Below, in pieces: positions 39,612 to 49,318 of a stretch of 64,000 nt of DNA. How positions within the stretch are numbered: the stretch's first letter is position 1; every line of letters begins with the position of its first letter. The DNA comes from Symbiodinium microadriaticum. Taxonomy: Eukaryota > Sar > Dinophyceae > Suessiales > Symbiodiniaceae. Under the pieces are notes generated by a model. The model saw only the letters and a list, made by a program, of their open reading frames with translations. It did not search any database and had not been told where the DNA came from. A program made the position numbers and the translations under genes. Where the stretch lies: positions 525,675 through 589,674 of the forward strand of contig LSRX01000305.1 of the NCBI GenBank assembly GCA_001939145.1, written 5' to 3'.

Positions 39612-39791
39612 GTTTAGGGTTTTTTTGGGTTTAGGGATTAGGGTTATGAGGCTTATGAGGGTTCATGAGGGTTATGAGAGTTTAGGGCTTATAGGGTTAT
39701 GAGGGTGCAGGGGTTTAGGGTTTAGGGATTGGGGCTTATAGGGTTTCTTAGCAAACATCCATGTCCTCTCTACCACCTCCTGGGTTTGCAG

Positions 39792-39798
39792 CGAAACG
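39792..39798 (+). CDS. Possible 7-base micro-exon
   Basis: CGAAACG between a strong acceptor (cctcctgggtttgcag) and a strong donor (gtaagc). Could equally be chance adjacency of two sites. Confidence 0.25.
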
Positions 39799-39867
39799 GT
39801 AAGCCTTAGACCCCCCCGCAGCCTTAGCAAAGCCCGTAAGGCCTAGACTCCCGAACCCCACACCACT

Positions 39868-39971
39868 ACGGTTGATGATAGGAATCCTGCATTACCTTAA
39901 GGACCCTAAACTATGGGAGTTATGGTGTATTCCTTGCTATGGGTCATGCAGGGTTTATACCATCAACCGTA
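39868..39971. mobile_element. Introner-like element, family E
   Basis: acggttgatgataggaatcc / ggtttataccatcaaccgt arms and the shared core cttaaggaccctaaactatg. Confidence 0.85.
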
Positions 39972-39986
39972 CGGACGGTTTGTGAG

Positions 39987-40139
39987 AAGGCTGCTGAAGG
40001 AGGAAAAGAAAACCCCAAGCAGGGTAGGTTGTACACGAATCATAGCACAGCTAAGACCACGTCCAATGACTCTTCAGGTACACCCGGTATAGTGTCCTTG
40101 TTAGACAGAATCTTAATACAAGTCCTACAACAACCCTAA
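39987..40139 (+). CDS. Exon candidate next to a family E element
   Basis: Frame KAAEGGKENPKQGRLYTNHS, then TAKTTSNDSSGTPGIVSL and LDRILIQVLQQP, TAA. Donor gtaggt after PKQ is an alternative end. Confidence 0.4.
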   Translation, partial: KAAEGGKENPKQGRLYTNHSTAKTTSNDSSGTPGIVSLLDRILIQVLQQP

Positions 40140-40188
40140 AACCCTAAACCCTAAACCCTCCGGCGGGTATGTCCATAGGTCGCCCCAG

Positions 40189-40241
40189 CAGAGGAGGTTG
40201 AGACTTGGCAGCATGTCGCCTCTCTTTTTTTCCGGGATTCT
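40189..40241 (+). CDS. Internal exon candidate
   Basis: Frame EEVETWQHVASLFFRDS, acceptor gtcgccccag, donor gtttagggtttaggg. C-strand repeats before, G-strand repeats form the donor. Confidence 0.55.
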
Positions 40242-40498
40242 GTTTAGGGTTTAGGGTTTTTGGAGGTGCCAGGATCGTGTTATTGGGCTCTATGGGGTTT
40301 CTACAGGGATTTATATCTAAGGCAGGTAGCCCAGCAGCTTAGATTTTCTGGGTTCCTTTCTTACGATCTCCGTATTTGTGTCCTTAAGAAAGTGTCTTTG
40401 CTTGGGTTACGGCTGGGGTTGAAGGCTTAGAAGGGTTCAAAGGTCGAGTCTGCGATTTAGGACGTTATTTTTGGGTGTGAGGGGATCTAGATTTACAG

Positions 40499-40584
40499 GG
40501 TTTCGGGTGCTATGCCTCCTTGAAGGTTCTGCAAGGGGCAGAGAGCTTGGATGTTTCAGGCTTTAGGGACTACCCAGGAAACTG
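40499..40584 (+). CDS. Internal exon candidate
   Basis: Acceptor agatttacag, frame GFGCYASLKVLQGAESLDVS then GFRDYPGN, strong donor gtaagc. Confidence 0.5.
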
Positions 40585-40846
40585 GTAAGCATCTTTTTGC
40601 GTAAGGTCTGCTTATGTTGGGGTCGCAGAGGTTCTGTTTTGCACGTTGATTCATCCTGAAGGAACGTGGCTCGGGGTTGTTACGGGGTTGAGGGTTTCGG
40701 GTTGAGGGTTAAGGCTTCAAGGCATACATTTGTGGAGAGGTGAGCAGGAGGGTCTCATCGATGCTTGTTCACAGGTGTGAGAAGTAGTGTTAAGGCTTTT
40801 TGGCTTTTGCCTCTCGTTGATTTGCGTCTTCTGGGGCTGCATCCAG

Positions 40847-40939
40847 GAGCACTCCGAGTCCAGGGCGACTTGGATAGCCTACGACCCTCGCATCTTTGAG
40901 GACGAGGCATCCGAGTTTGACTATCAGAGCGCTCTATGA
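40847..40939 (+). CDS. Terminal exon, well supported
   Basis: A pyrimidine-rich region and acceptor ggggctgcatccag open EHSESRATWIAYDPRIFE, then DEASEFDYQSAL and TGA. Acidic C-terminus. The phase from 40499-40584 does not match, so an exon between them is missing. Confidence 0.6.
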   Translation, partial: EHSESRATWIAYDPRIFEDEASEFDYQSAL

Positions 40940-41205
40940 TGGTTGTATAGGGTTCTATTTGCAGGGTTTTCATCTCAATTTCAGAGTCTGTGGGGGCCGG
41001 GTTGGTGGTTTGCCTTCGTCTTCAAGCTTTCTACGCCTTACACATATGTGAGTCTCAATAGAGGTCCCGGGTTTGGGGGTTGGAGTAAAAGGCTTTCAGG
41101 GTTCAGGGCTTAGGGTGTTTAGTGTTTGGGGTTTGGTGATGTTTAGGGTTTAGGAAAGTTTAGGGCTTTTGGCTTTTGGGTCAAATCTCAGACACTATGT
41201 GCCAG

Positions 41206-41302
41206 CGAATTCATTGGTATTGGTCGCGTTCCTCATAGGACCTACTGCAACTTCGCAGCTTTGCCTGGCTGCAAGCCATCAAGATCCCTTAGCACTGCAT
41301 AG
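41206..41302 (+). CDS. Terminal exon candidate
   Basis: Frame EFIGIGRVPHRTYCNFAALP then GCKPSRSLSTA, TAG; acceptor actatgtgccag. Confidence 0.4.
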
Positions 41303-41450
41303 CTGATCAAACGCTACACTGGAAGATTCTGAAAGCCTCCTGTCAGTCCTTGTGCTCTCTTCTCTAAACCCTAAGACGGAAAAGAGCCTCACACAAACGC
41401 AACCCTAAACCCCCAAACACTCAATCTGTGTGCACCTTCGAATCTCGAAG

Positions 41451-41529
41451 CCTGGGCAGAGAGGAGCACGACGATTCGGAGCTGGGAATTCTGCGGAGAG
41501 AAATTCTGGGCCTGAGGACCCCCGCATAA
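41451..41529 (+). CDS. Terminal exon candidate
   Basis: Frame LGREEHDDSELGILRREILG then LRTPA and TAA. The frame is open upstream (VCTFESRS). Charged helix. Confidence 0.5.
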
Positions 41530-41973
41530 CTTACCCACCAGAACCTACTTTTCGTAGGGTCCATATTAGTTCCATATTGGGGCTAACGATAAGAATAAGA
41601 GCCTGCACGAGGCAGGTTTTGGCAGGTTAAGGTGGGTTAAGAGTTCAGGGCTTGGGGTTTAAGGGTTCAGGGACTACGGTTTCGCAGTTTAGGGCTTCGG
41701 GTTTGGGGTGTAGGCACCGACGCGAGAGAAGGAATGCGTGGAATTAGAAGTTGCGCGCCTCTAGGCTTGTTTTTCACGGTTCTACATGTTTTTTCATGGC
41801 ATCGGACCCTAAGCCCTATGTCCTAAATCTAGAGGATTTCCCTTGCTGGAACTTAATAAAGAGGCCTGAAGAACTATCCAGTAATTCCTATCGTTTCCTG
41901 CATACAATCTGGCCGTGTCTTTGATGGCTCTTGCGATGATTGAGGAAGATGCCTGAACCGAATCTTGGACTGT

Positions 41974-42022
41974 GGAGGTGTCTTAATGGGTTTAGGGTTT
42001 AGGGTTTAGGGAGGTGTCTTAA
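41974..42022. repeat. Telomere-type units flanked by a 13-base direct repeat
   Basis: ggaggtgtcttaa occurs at 41974-41986 and 42010-42022. Between them lie 23 bases, tgggtttagggtttagggtt plus tag. This is the footprint of a repeat insertion with target duplication. Confidence 0.85.
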
Positions 42023-42252
42023 CACCCGCACAAACCTTGAAACCAGCCTTCTAAACCTCGATAAGCATGTTTTTGTTGCACCCCTCCCAGACCCTTGTCA
42101 ACAAAAAGGCACTGCTAAACCCTAGACTCCCTAGACCCCAAAGCCCGAAAGCCTAAACTCGAAACCCTAGAAACCCAAACCCTAAACCCCTAAACCCTAA
42201 ACAGCTGGGGCTTTCAGGGCCTCGGAAACCCTGGAATCCCTATAAACCTGAA

Positions 42253-42470
42253 CCCGGACCCCCGAAAGGATCTAGATCGTAGATCCCCTAATTTGGGACC
42301 CTAACTACTAAAGGGTACTTTATAGGAACCCCCCTTAAGGGATCTACTCCCAAAACCCTCTAAAACCCCCTATAAACCCTAGACCCTTATAGATCCCTTT
42401 AAGGAACCCTTATAGGAGCCCCCCATGTAAAGGGATCTACTTTTTGGATCCTCCCTTAACGGGGTCTGGG
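42253..42470. mobile_element. Introner-like element, family C, long subfamily
   Basis: cccggacccccgaaaggatc / ggatcctcccttaacggggt arms. Contains two C-type cores in series (aagggatctactcccaaaac and aaagggatctactttttgga). Confidence 0.8.
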
Positions 42471-42486
42471 AAGCCGTTCCTCGCAG

Positions 42487-42577
42487 GAACAAGGTCGACA
42501 CTCTTGCTCGGCACCTGACATCGAAAGATATTTCAAGCCTTGGCGGGCGGTTTCAGCGAGACGCCAGCATGCCATGA
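42487..42577 (+). CDS. Exon candidate after a family C element
   Basis: Acceptor gttcctcgcag 16 bases after the element, frame NKVDTLARHLTSKDISSLGG then RFQRDASMP, TGA. Confidence 0.5.
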
Positions 42578-43107
42578 AACCCCCAGCACCCGAAACCCTA
42601 AACCCAGAGCAAAGGGCATTGAGAACCTGTGGGTGTTAGGGTTGAGGGCTTTCGGTGTAGGGTTTTAGGGTTGAGGGTTTATGGGGCCAAGATGTTGATT
42701 TGTTTCTGGCAACATGTTGGTGTATATTGTGATTGGTGTGTGTGTGTGTGTGTTTTAGTGCTATGGTTGTCCATTCCTGTTGTTGCTTCTTGTTTAATCA
42801 GTGTTGTTAGTTAGCCGGTCCTTTCTATTGGTTTGGTGATACCCGGGAGAGCTGCATCATGTAACCCCAATCCAATTCTGTAGACCTTAGATTCTATTAC
42901 TAGGATCCGCTGTAATGCGATTGCCTGAATTGCCAATTTTGATCTCTTGTTACTTCTCGGCCACTTCCGACAAATCCGAAAGGGCAGGCGACGTCAGGCT
43001 GTAGGCTGAAGGTGCATGATCTAAACCCTATGTGAAACGTACTTTGAGGCTTCAGTGTATTAACTCATTTAGAGCCGGGCTCGTTGACTCACGCAGAGGG
43101 CATTGTA
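42578..43107. other. Stretch without a supported exon
   Basis: G-strand repeat patch at 42630-42690 and a short TG run near 42738. Nothing else recognised. Confidence 0.4.
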
Positions 43108-43189
43108 CCTGCAGTCTCCATTGTAGTTCCTTTGTTGGTTTAACCAATCCTATCTTAAGGATCGAATAAGGTAACCCCAAAAAGTGGAT
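43108..43189. mobile_element. Introner-like element, family B, right arm lost
   Basis: acctgcagtctccattgtag and core ttaaggatcgaataaggtaa, then truncated after ccccaaaaag. Confidence 0.65.
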
Positions 43190-43423
43190 TAGGGCTTAGG
43201 CTTCAAACTTTGGAGGTCAAGTTTGTGAGCCCATGCCCACTTTCCTCCTGATTTGTGACACTGCCTGAGAACCTGAAACCCTAGACCCTAAGCCTACAAA
43301 CGAAACCTTAAAACCCGAATCCCTAAACTGATTATCGGCTGCATTGCGTCTGACTGGCGATACCAGATGAGGCTTGGCCTAAAGCCTTCGAACGAGGATT
43401 AAGGCGATCCCAATTTCTGGGCT

Positions 43424-43555
43424 TTGAGGGTTTAGGGTTTATCAGGGTTTAGGCTTAGGGTTTGGGGGGTTTAGGTCTTAGGGTGGTTTAGGGCTTAGGG
43501 GCTTTAGGGTTAAAGGGTTTTTTGGTTTAGCGTTCATGGGGTTTAGGGTTTAGGG
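43424..43555. repeat. Telomere-type repeat tract, G strand
   Basis: gtttagggttt units with ggg expansions. Confidence 0.9.
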
Positions 43556-43752
43556 CTAGTCAGCCTGCCCATGCAAGAAGCCTCCTGTGATTCCGAGCCA
43601 TCTACATCATAAAATCGAAGAATATATGCGAACCGCACAACCTCAGCGTTCAAGAGTTTAGGGTTTAAAGGTTTAGGGATTTAGGGGCTTCGAGGTTTCT
43701 TTTGTTTTGGTTCAGGGTTTAGGGTCTAGAGTTTATTGGTTCAGGGCTTCAG

Positions 43753-43832
43753 GCCATGCCCACTGAACGCGCTCAGAGACATAGACCCATCTGGGTCGAT
43801 TTAAGACAACACTGTCGGATGCTGCGGCTGGG
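43753..43832 (+). CDS. Internal exon candidate
   Basis: Frame AMPTERAQRHRPIWVDLRQH then CRMLRL, acceptor gggcttcag, strong donor gtgaga. Basic. Confidence 0.5.
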
Positions 43833-44239
43833 GTGAGACCTGATGGATGACACCACATACGCGGTTTGAGGGGGCTTTGCATTTTGACTTCTGGCAGTTA
43901 GTTAATTAGTTCGGTTCCAACTCCTTTGTGCTCCTGTGGTGGGTCGAGGTTTCGTTTAGGTTTTGTGTGCTCTTCGAAGCAACTGCATAGAGGCCTATGC
44001 CCCAAATTCAGATCAAGACAGCTATAACCGCGAACCTCAGACCCTCCATGCACAAAGCCCAAAGCTATAAACCCGTTAATTAATCATCCCAAACTCTGTA
44101 AGCTCAAACTCCAGCCCAACAGAACATCTGAAGTGCAAGCCCCGAACATGTTACGACTAGGGTTTGGGGTTCATGATGTAGGGTTTAGGATATAGGGTTT
44201 TCCGCAATACCGCTTAGATTTCAGTTCAGACTAGTTAAG

Positions 44240-44324
44240 GCTTGGTGCCCTGTGGAAAAGACCTTTCCGAGGCGAACAAGCTAGACTCCAAACTACCCTC
44301 TATTCTACAATAGTAGCTGAATGA
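44240..44324 (+). CDS. Terminal exon candidate
   Basis: Frame LGALWKRPFRGEQARLQTTL then YSTIVAE and TGA. Confidence 0.35.
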
Positions 44325-44830
44325 GTACACTTTACACTTTTTGGGATATTATGATCCCCTATAGAACTGCAAGTGCGCACTTTTTGGGAGCTTATGAACT
44401 CAGCAACTAAGGGCGTAGTTGGGGTGTCCTGGAAGTCCAGAACAACCCTAAGCCCGACACCCAAACGAGCCGAGCAGACATTTAGGGGCTGAGGGGTTTA
44501 GGGGTTAGGGTCTGAACAAACGCAAACCTAAACTAGGTGGAGCTTTGGGAGGCTTTTGCAAGTTCGCGTTCTGGCACTAAAGAGGCACCTATTCATACAT
44601 ACTTTTACTTGGGGGGGCCTCAAAACCACAACCCAGTAAGTCTTTGGCCTGAAACTTTTCGCTTTTGTAGCAGGGCCTAAAGATTGGGGTTCAGACTCAG
44701 CAAGAAGCCAGAATTGTTTCTCACATTATTCCTTAGGGTTTAGGCTTTTAGGGTTTAGGGATTGATTAGAGGCATATGCCCCCAGGCCTAATACTGAATT
44801 TGTTGTAGCTTTCCTGCCTTCCAATGGCAG

Positions 44831-44863
44831 AGGACTCTTGTGGATCGGCGACCGATGATACAG
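44831..44863 (+). CDS. Short internal exon candidate
   Basis: Acceptor cttccaatggcag, frame DSCGSATDDT, donor gtaagc. The frame stays open past the donor up to the family G element (LYLQALDHSGPT). Confidence 0.4.
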
Positions 44864-44938
44864 GTAAGCACAGTCCCCACACAGCTGAATCCTTGTACCT
44901 GCAAGCTCTGGACCATTCTGGACCAACAGTGCATGCCC

Positions 44939-45047
44939 TGAGAGCGCAATACCCCTTAATTAAGGAATATACCTTAAATTATAGGGGCCTCAATAATATT
45001 ATGATTTAAGGTATATTCTTTAATGAAGGGGTATTGGGCTCTCTGGG
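44939..45047. mobile_element. Introner-like element, family G
   Basis: cctgagagcgcaatacccct / aggggtattgggctctctgg arms with ttaattaaggaatatacctt inside, as in the copy at 12247. Confidence 0.85.
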
Positions 45048-45059
45048 TGTGCTTCTAAG

Positions 45060-45113
45060 GAAGACCGGAGTCCCCCCGGCCTTCTCGCGCTTCCCCCCTC
45101 ATCGACCCCCCAG
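45060..45113 (+). CDS. Internal exon candidate
   Basis: Frame EDRSPPGLLALPPSSTPQ, 18 codons, donor gtgggt. Proline-rich linker-like, next to the family G element. Confidence 0.45.
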
Positions 45114-45170
45114 GTGGGTTTAGGATTCAGGGTTTAGGGGTTGCTGGGGTCCCAATGAAATAGACTGCAG

Positions 45171-45359
45171 CAGCCTCTGTGTACTGGCCTCAGAATTCCC
45201 TCGTACTGCCACTTCGCCGGTGACAGCCGAGGGCACGGGGAGAAACGGCTAAGGAAGGAGTTAGTGTCAGGCGTGACTGTCAGGGTTGTCCTGGTGTTCG
45301 TTGTGCGGCTTAGTGCTACTTGCCTTGATTGCTTGAGAGGTCGTGGGGGTTGTTGGTGA
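45171..45359 (+). CDS. Exon candidate, 62 codons with stop
   Basis: Acceptor aatagactgcag, frame QPLCTGLRIPSYCHFAGDSR, GHGEKRLRKELVSGVTVRVV, LVFVVRLSATCLDCLRGRGG, CW, TGA. A minus-strand frame covers the same bases. Confidence 0.4.
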   Translation, partial: QPLCTGLRIPSYCHFAGDSRGHGEKRLRKELVSGVTVRVVLVFVVRLSATCLDCLRGRGGCW

Positions 45360-45659
45360 TGCGCCATGCTCCCTCTTTGAGTTGAGGTCTTGCAAAGCCT
45401 AAACCCTAAACCCTAATCGTAATCGGCTTGGAGTGTTAGCCGTGGTGCCCTGAGCCGACTGCTGTCGTTGGTGAAGTGCTTGCTTCGAAAGGGAGTTGTT
45501 GTGCACCATCCATTTTCGCCCTGTCCCATTGAGGTTGGGTGACATCGCTTCATAGCGACTAACTGTTTATGTCAAGCGGCACTGCAGGTGGCACACCACA
45601 ATCCGGAAGAGGTGCAGCATCACAGGCAACATGTAACTGTGTTTGCATGTGCATATANG

Positions 45660-45803
45660 CATGTGGTGGTGGGTGGGTGCGCGTGTGTGTCTGTGTGTCT
45701 GTGCGTGCGTGTCTGTGTCTCTCTCTCTGTGTGTGTGTGTGTGTTTGTTTTTGTGTGTGTGTGTGCTTCTGTTGCTCGCCCACTCCAGCTTGCCCTATCT
45801 GCT

Positions 45804-45834
<31 letters not shown>

Positions 45835-45921
45835 CTCTCTCTTTCTCTTTCTCTCTCTCTGTCTCTGTCTCTGTCTCTGTCTCTGTCTCTGTCTCTGTCT
45901 CTCTCTCTCCTTCCCCCCCGC
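45660..45921. repeat. TG and CT microsatellites
   Basis: (TG)n, then (CT)n, then (GTCTCT)n. Six overlapping open frames (Val/Cys, Ser/Leu, Arg/Glu/Asp) are artefacts. Confidence 0.95.
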
Positions 45922-45932
45922 TTCTTCACAAG

Positions 45933-46110
45933 ACGCAACCTCATAGACGCAGTCGACGAAGTCTCCAGACCGGCATCGCACATCAAGCTGAATTCCAAGC
46001 TCGAATGCAGTATTACTATGACTTTTGGTTGTCATCATGATTATGAACACTATCGGTCACTATCGTTATCAACCATATATCATCATTGCCACGAGTATTG
46101 TGCAGTGTAA
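45933..46110 (+). CDS. Exon candidate after a microsatellite intron
   Basis: Acceptor gcttcttcacaag, frame RNLIDAVDEVSRPASHIKLN then SKLECSITMTFGCHHDYEHY to a stop. A second frame (TQPHRRSRRSLQTG...) is open too. Confidence 0.4.
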
Positions 46111-46193
46111 AATAATAGCATCCATTGTGTGATGATGTTCCTGCACGTGCCTACCAATACCTGCCACAAATGCAACCAAGTTGCGCGTGGCAG

Positions 46194-46279
46194 CAACCCA
46201 GCAGCGAAGTTCGCAGAGATGTCCGTGTCGGCAAGTTTGCTCCTGACCGGAAGCATAAGCTGTCGAATGCAAAGTCCAA
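46194..46279 (+). CDS. Internal exon candidate, basic
   Basis: Frame QPSSEVRRDVRVGKFAPDRK then HKLSNAKS, acceptor gcgcgtggcag, donor gtataa. Confidence 0.5.
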
Positions 46280-46397
46280 GTATAAACCCTAAGCCCTAGA
46301 CCCTAAACTTTATAAACCCTAGACCCTAGATCCTAAACCCGAAAGGCCCTAAACCCTAGATCCTAAACCCTATAAAGCCTCAACCCTAGACCCTAAG

Positions 46398-46445
46398 GAA
46401 TGCTGTAGACGACTCAGATGGCCTGACTACAGCGCCACATCCTTG
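46398..46445 (+). CDS. Short internal exon candidate
   Basis: Frame NAVDDSDGLTTAPHP, acceptor ccctaag, donor gttttt. A second frame (ECCRRLRWPDYSATSL) is open. Confidence 0.35.
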
Positions 46446-46600
46446 GTTTTTTGGAAAATCAACAAGAGTGTTTTGGGGGATGGCAGACATTTTGCAAACT
46501 TTACTTTGAATACTGTTTAGCATTCAGTGCTTTGTCTTGATCTTTCAAGGGCCAGGGTTTTGTGAGAGTTCGTGCATTTTGGATTTACGGTTCGGCTCAG

Positions 46601-46690
46601 AGGATGTCATGCGCCGATGTGCCATGGAGAGGGGCATTTCATGCAGACATCGCAGATTTTCTGCTAGATCGCTCTCAGGCCTTGCACGAG
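46601..46690 (+). CDS. Internal exon, 30 codons
   Basis: Acceptor ggttcggctcag, frame RMSCADVPWRGAFHADIADF then LLDRSQALHE, strong donor gtgagc. Both boundaries fall on codon boundaries. Confidence 0.5.
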
Positions 46691-46928
46691 GTGAGCCCCG
46701 TTATGCGAGAATGCAAAATGTTGTGATGTGATGAAGGGCTAAGCGAGGTGTCTTTGATGAGTGGGCTTGGGTGCTGAAGGGTTTCAAGATTTGGGACTTT
46801 CCCAAAAAATTAGGGTACCTTATTTTGGGATCCTTATAATAAGGATCCTACTATTATTAGGTTACTATATTAGGGTCCCCCCCCTATTTTCGGAAACCCC
46901 CATTTGGAAGCTATTCGAACTTCTCCAG

Positions 46929-46961
46929 GAGAGGTTGACTGACATCGGGGTAGCTAGCTAG
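46929..46961 (+). CDS. Short terminal exon candidate
   Basis: Acceptor gaacttctccag, ERLTDIGVAS and TAG. Confidence 0.35.
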   Translation, partial: ERLTDIGVAS

Positions 46962-46975
46962 TTGAACCCTAGCCG

Positions 46976-47142
46976 CGCCTGAAACCTAAACCCTGAACCC
47001 TAAGCCCTAAACCCTGAACCCTAAACCCTGAACCCTAAACCCTAAACCCTGAACCCTAAACCCTAAACCCTAAACCCTGCGAACCCTGAACCCTAAACCC
47101 TAAAACCCTAACACCCTAAAGCCCTAAACCCTAGCCCTCATC
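46976..47142. repeat. Telomere-type repeat tract, C strand
   Basis: The longest nearly pure run in the window, alternating CCCTAAA and CCCTGAA. Confidence 0.95.
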
Positions 47143-47443
47143 TTTGATCCCCAAAGCTTCAAGCCTCAGCCTTAACACCCAAGGCCTTAGCCTTTAAACC
47201 CGAGCCCTTAAAGCAACCCAGGCTTTGGATCAAGCTTTGATTTTTCTGAGGTTTTCGGTCGTCGGAGTTCAAGCTTAGGGTTCTGGGCGTGGGGCCCTTC
47301 AGGGTTTAGGGTTTTGGGTTTTGGGTTTAGGGTTTAGGGCCATGTGGGGTCTTGGGTCCTGGAGCTTGTGGTGGTTTTGGGGACCGAAAAATCTACGGAG
47401 GTCTTTGCACTACTTTGAACCTTGAGCCTAGCCCAGGTGCCAG

Positions 47444-47542
47444 GGTTCCTTACCCTAGGCTTCCAAGGACCTTATATTTAGGGCCCTAGACCCCTTAAGG
47501 ACCCAATAATAAGGTCCCTGGAAGCCTAGGGTTAGTGAAGGA
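47444..47542. mobile_element. Inverted-repeat element, family N
   Basis: gttccttaccctaggcttcc / ggaagcctagggttagtgaa arms with ggaccttatatttagggccc inside. Confidence 0.75.
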
Positions 47543-47901
47543 CATGTGCTTTAGGGCTTAGGGTTTGGGTCTTAGGGTTTAGGGTTGAAGCTCTGTGGGC
47601 AGTTAGAGGAAGGTCTGTCATCGCCCCAACTTGCTAGCTGGGGATGTAGGGCTTGTCTAGAACCTTTAGAGACCTTACACCCATATTTCGATAAAAAGGT
47701 TCATATGTTGAGGGTCAGAGAAGGTAAGCAACCAGGTCCAGTGGGCTTTCGGTAGGGCTCATGGTTGGGCCCTTTCTTTAGACTCCGTGGGACCGAACTA
47801 GGACTGCAAGAGATGAAGATGTGTTTTGCATGCGGCTAGGTGTGTGTATTCGGGCCACTTGTTTGCTGAAGCTTCCGTCTCGCTTCAATTATTAGGGTTA
47901 G
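47543..47901. other. Stretch without a supported exon
   Basis: G-strand repeat patch at 47548-47595, otherwise unremarkable. Confidence 0.4.
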
Positions 47902-47997
47902 GTTTTTCCCGATCTACGACACCAGGTACGGCAGGAGCAATGGTCGCCTTACGATCCCAATGTGTGGGGTCCCGGATATGAGAGCTTTGCCAACATG
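47902..47997 (+). CDS. Internal exon, well supported
   Basis: 32 codons VFPDLRHQVRQEQWSPYD, PNVWGPGYESFANM, donor gtgggg. Several cag acceptors inside could shorten it. Aromatic- and Pro-rich second half. Confidence 0.55.
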
Positions 47998-48237
47998 GTG
48001 GGGCAGTTTTCGGTTTAGGCTACGGGCGGGGAGGGGGTCGGTGGGGGTGGTTGTGCGCCACTTTTTCTTCTGGGTAGTCCGAGCGAGACGGCACCAGCCT
48101 TTGCCTACCAGCCCGGCTTGTGTTTGGGTTTAGGGCTTAGGGGTTAAGGGCTTAGGGATTCTTGCACATGGTGCGCCAGATCGGGAAAACCCTAAACCCT
48201 AAACCGTCTACTGCACAGTATGCTTCCCGCTTCTTAG

Positions 48238-48337
48238 AAGCCTCATTGCAAACAGCGGCCTTCCCAACGCCTGCCGACTCCTCTCGCCATGCGCTGCTGG
48301 CTATGGTAATATGATGAGTGGGCATGTAAGAGATACT
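48238..48337 (+). CDS. Exon candidate before a family E intron
   Basis: Acceptor tcccgcttcttag, frame SLIANSGLPNACRLLSPCAA then GYGNMMSGHVRDT. The donor gttgat is the start of the family E element, on a codon boundary. Confidence 0.45.
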
Positions 48338-48447
48338 GTTGATGATAAAACATTCCTGCATTACCTCAAGGACCCTGAAAATTGGGAATTATGGTAGTTT
48401 TTTCCCTATAAAGTATGGGTAATGCAGGATTTTTATCATCAGCCGTA
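48334..48447. mobile_element. Introner-like element, family E, acting as an intron
   Basis: tactgttgatgataaaacat / atttttatcatcagccgta arms. The intron would run from 48338 to cacggcag at 48459. Confidence 0.85.
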
Positions 48448-48459
48448 TCATCACGGCAG

Positions 48460-48627
48460 CTTAAAGTCAGGGTCGCGAGAGTCGAAAGGTTGGGACATTG
48501 CGTTGCGGAGTGCGCATGGGGCAGCAGGGTTTCTGAACCCATAGACGGTGAAGGCATCCAGAAAGCTAACCCTAAGGCTCTAGGGACTCATATTTTAAGG
48601 CTTTCAGGCCCAAAGACCATACTATAG
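48460..48627 (+). CDS. Exon candidate after a family E intron
   Basis: In phase: LKVRVARVERLGHCVAECAW then GSRVSEPIDGEGIQK. After about codon 35 the frame enters a family K element, so the exon probably ends near 48560. Confidence 0.45.
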   Translation, partial: LKVRVARVERLGHCVAECAWGSRVSEPIDGEGIQKANPKALGTHILRLSGPKTIL

Positions 48628-48665
48628 ACGACTTTTGGGCTATTTTGAGCCTTAGGGTAGTTAGC
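48565..48665. mobile_element. Introner-like element, family K
   Basis: gctaaccctaaggctctagg / gagccttagggtagttagc arms. It begins GC and ends AG, which would fit a GC-AG intron. Confidence 0.75.
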
Positions 48666-48829
48666 GATGGGAACACGTATTAAGTAGCATGACATTGAAG
48701 TTGAGCGTGCTGACTCCGTAGGTCGACTGTTTGATGCCAGAGGCAGCTACATGCTTACGGCTTTGCGTGACTCTGTGGCTTGAGTTTCAGGATTCAGGCG
48801 GCTGATCTTGAAGGAGGCGACTTCCGATG

Positions 48830-49180
48830 CTCATATGTGCATACACATGTGCATACGTGTACTAATATTTACCCAACACATGTAACTCCGTGCGCGCTTA
48901 TCCATCCATGCATCGATCAACCTTCTCGAGCATCCGTGATCTAAAGTGGCTTGTGCCAGCACGTGATAGCGACACGTGGATGTGCCTGTTCGCTTGTGTG
49001 CCTTCACACAGAGACACAGCTCTATCACAGGCACAACCACAAGCCTTTCACCCGACGTACCTCAGCAGTCTATCTATTTAACTGTTTGTCTACGTGTCTA
49101 TTTATGCGTCTGTGTATCACACTGTCCATCTATCCATTTATGCGTCTGTGTATCTGTCCATCGATCTACCTATCTAATTA
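48830..49180. repeat. Degenerate short repeats
   Basis: catgtgcata units and a 36-base duplicate holding tttatgcgtctgtgtatc at 49101 and 49137. Overlapping open frames here are unconvincing. Confidence 0.6.
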
Positions 49181-49318
49181 ACTCAGAACTTGCTTGCTTG
49201 TCTGTACATCCAGTCTCCACCAGCATATCATGTAGAAACCCGGCACCCTGAACCCACGCCGTACACCCTAAATCATGAACTCAAAACGCCCAGACCCTCT
49301 TTTTCTTGCATCGACAAG

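Noticed and set aside
45559-46110. Six overlapping open frames up to 163 codons
   Set aside because: Generated by (TG)n, (CT)n and (GTCTCT)n; only the part from 45933 on is considered.
46976-47142. Chromosome end (true telomere)
   Set aside because: Repeat tracts are short, occur in both orientations throughout the window and are flanked by exon-like sequence, so they are interstitial.
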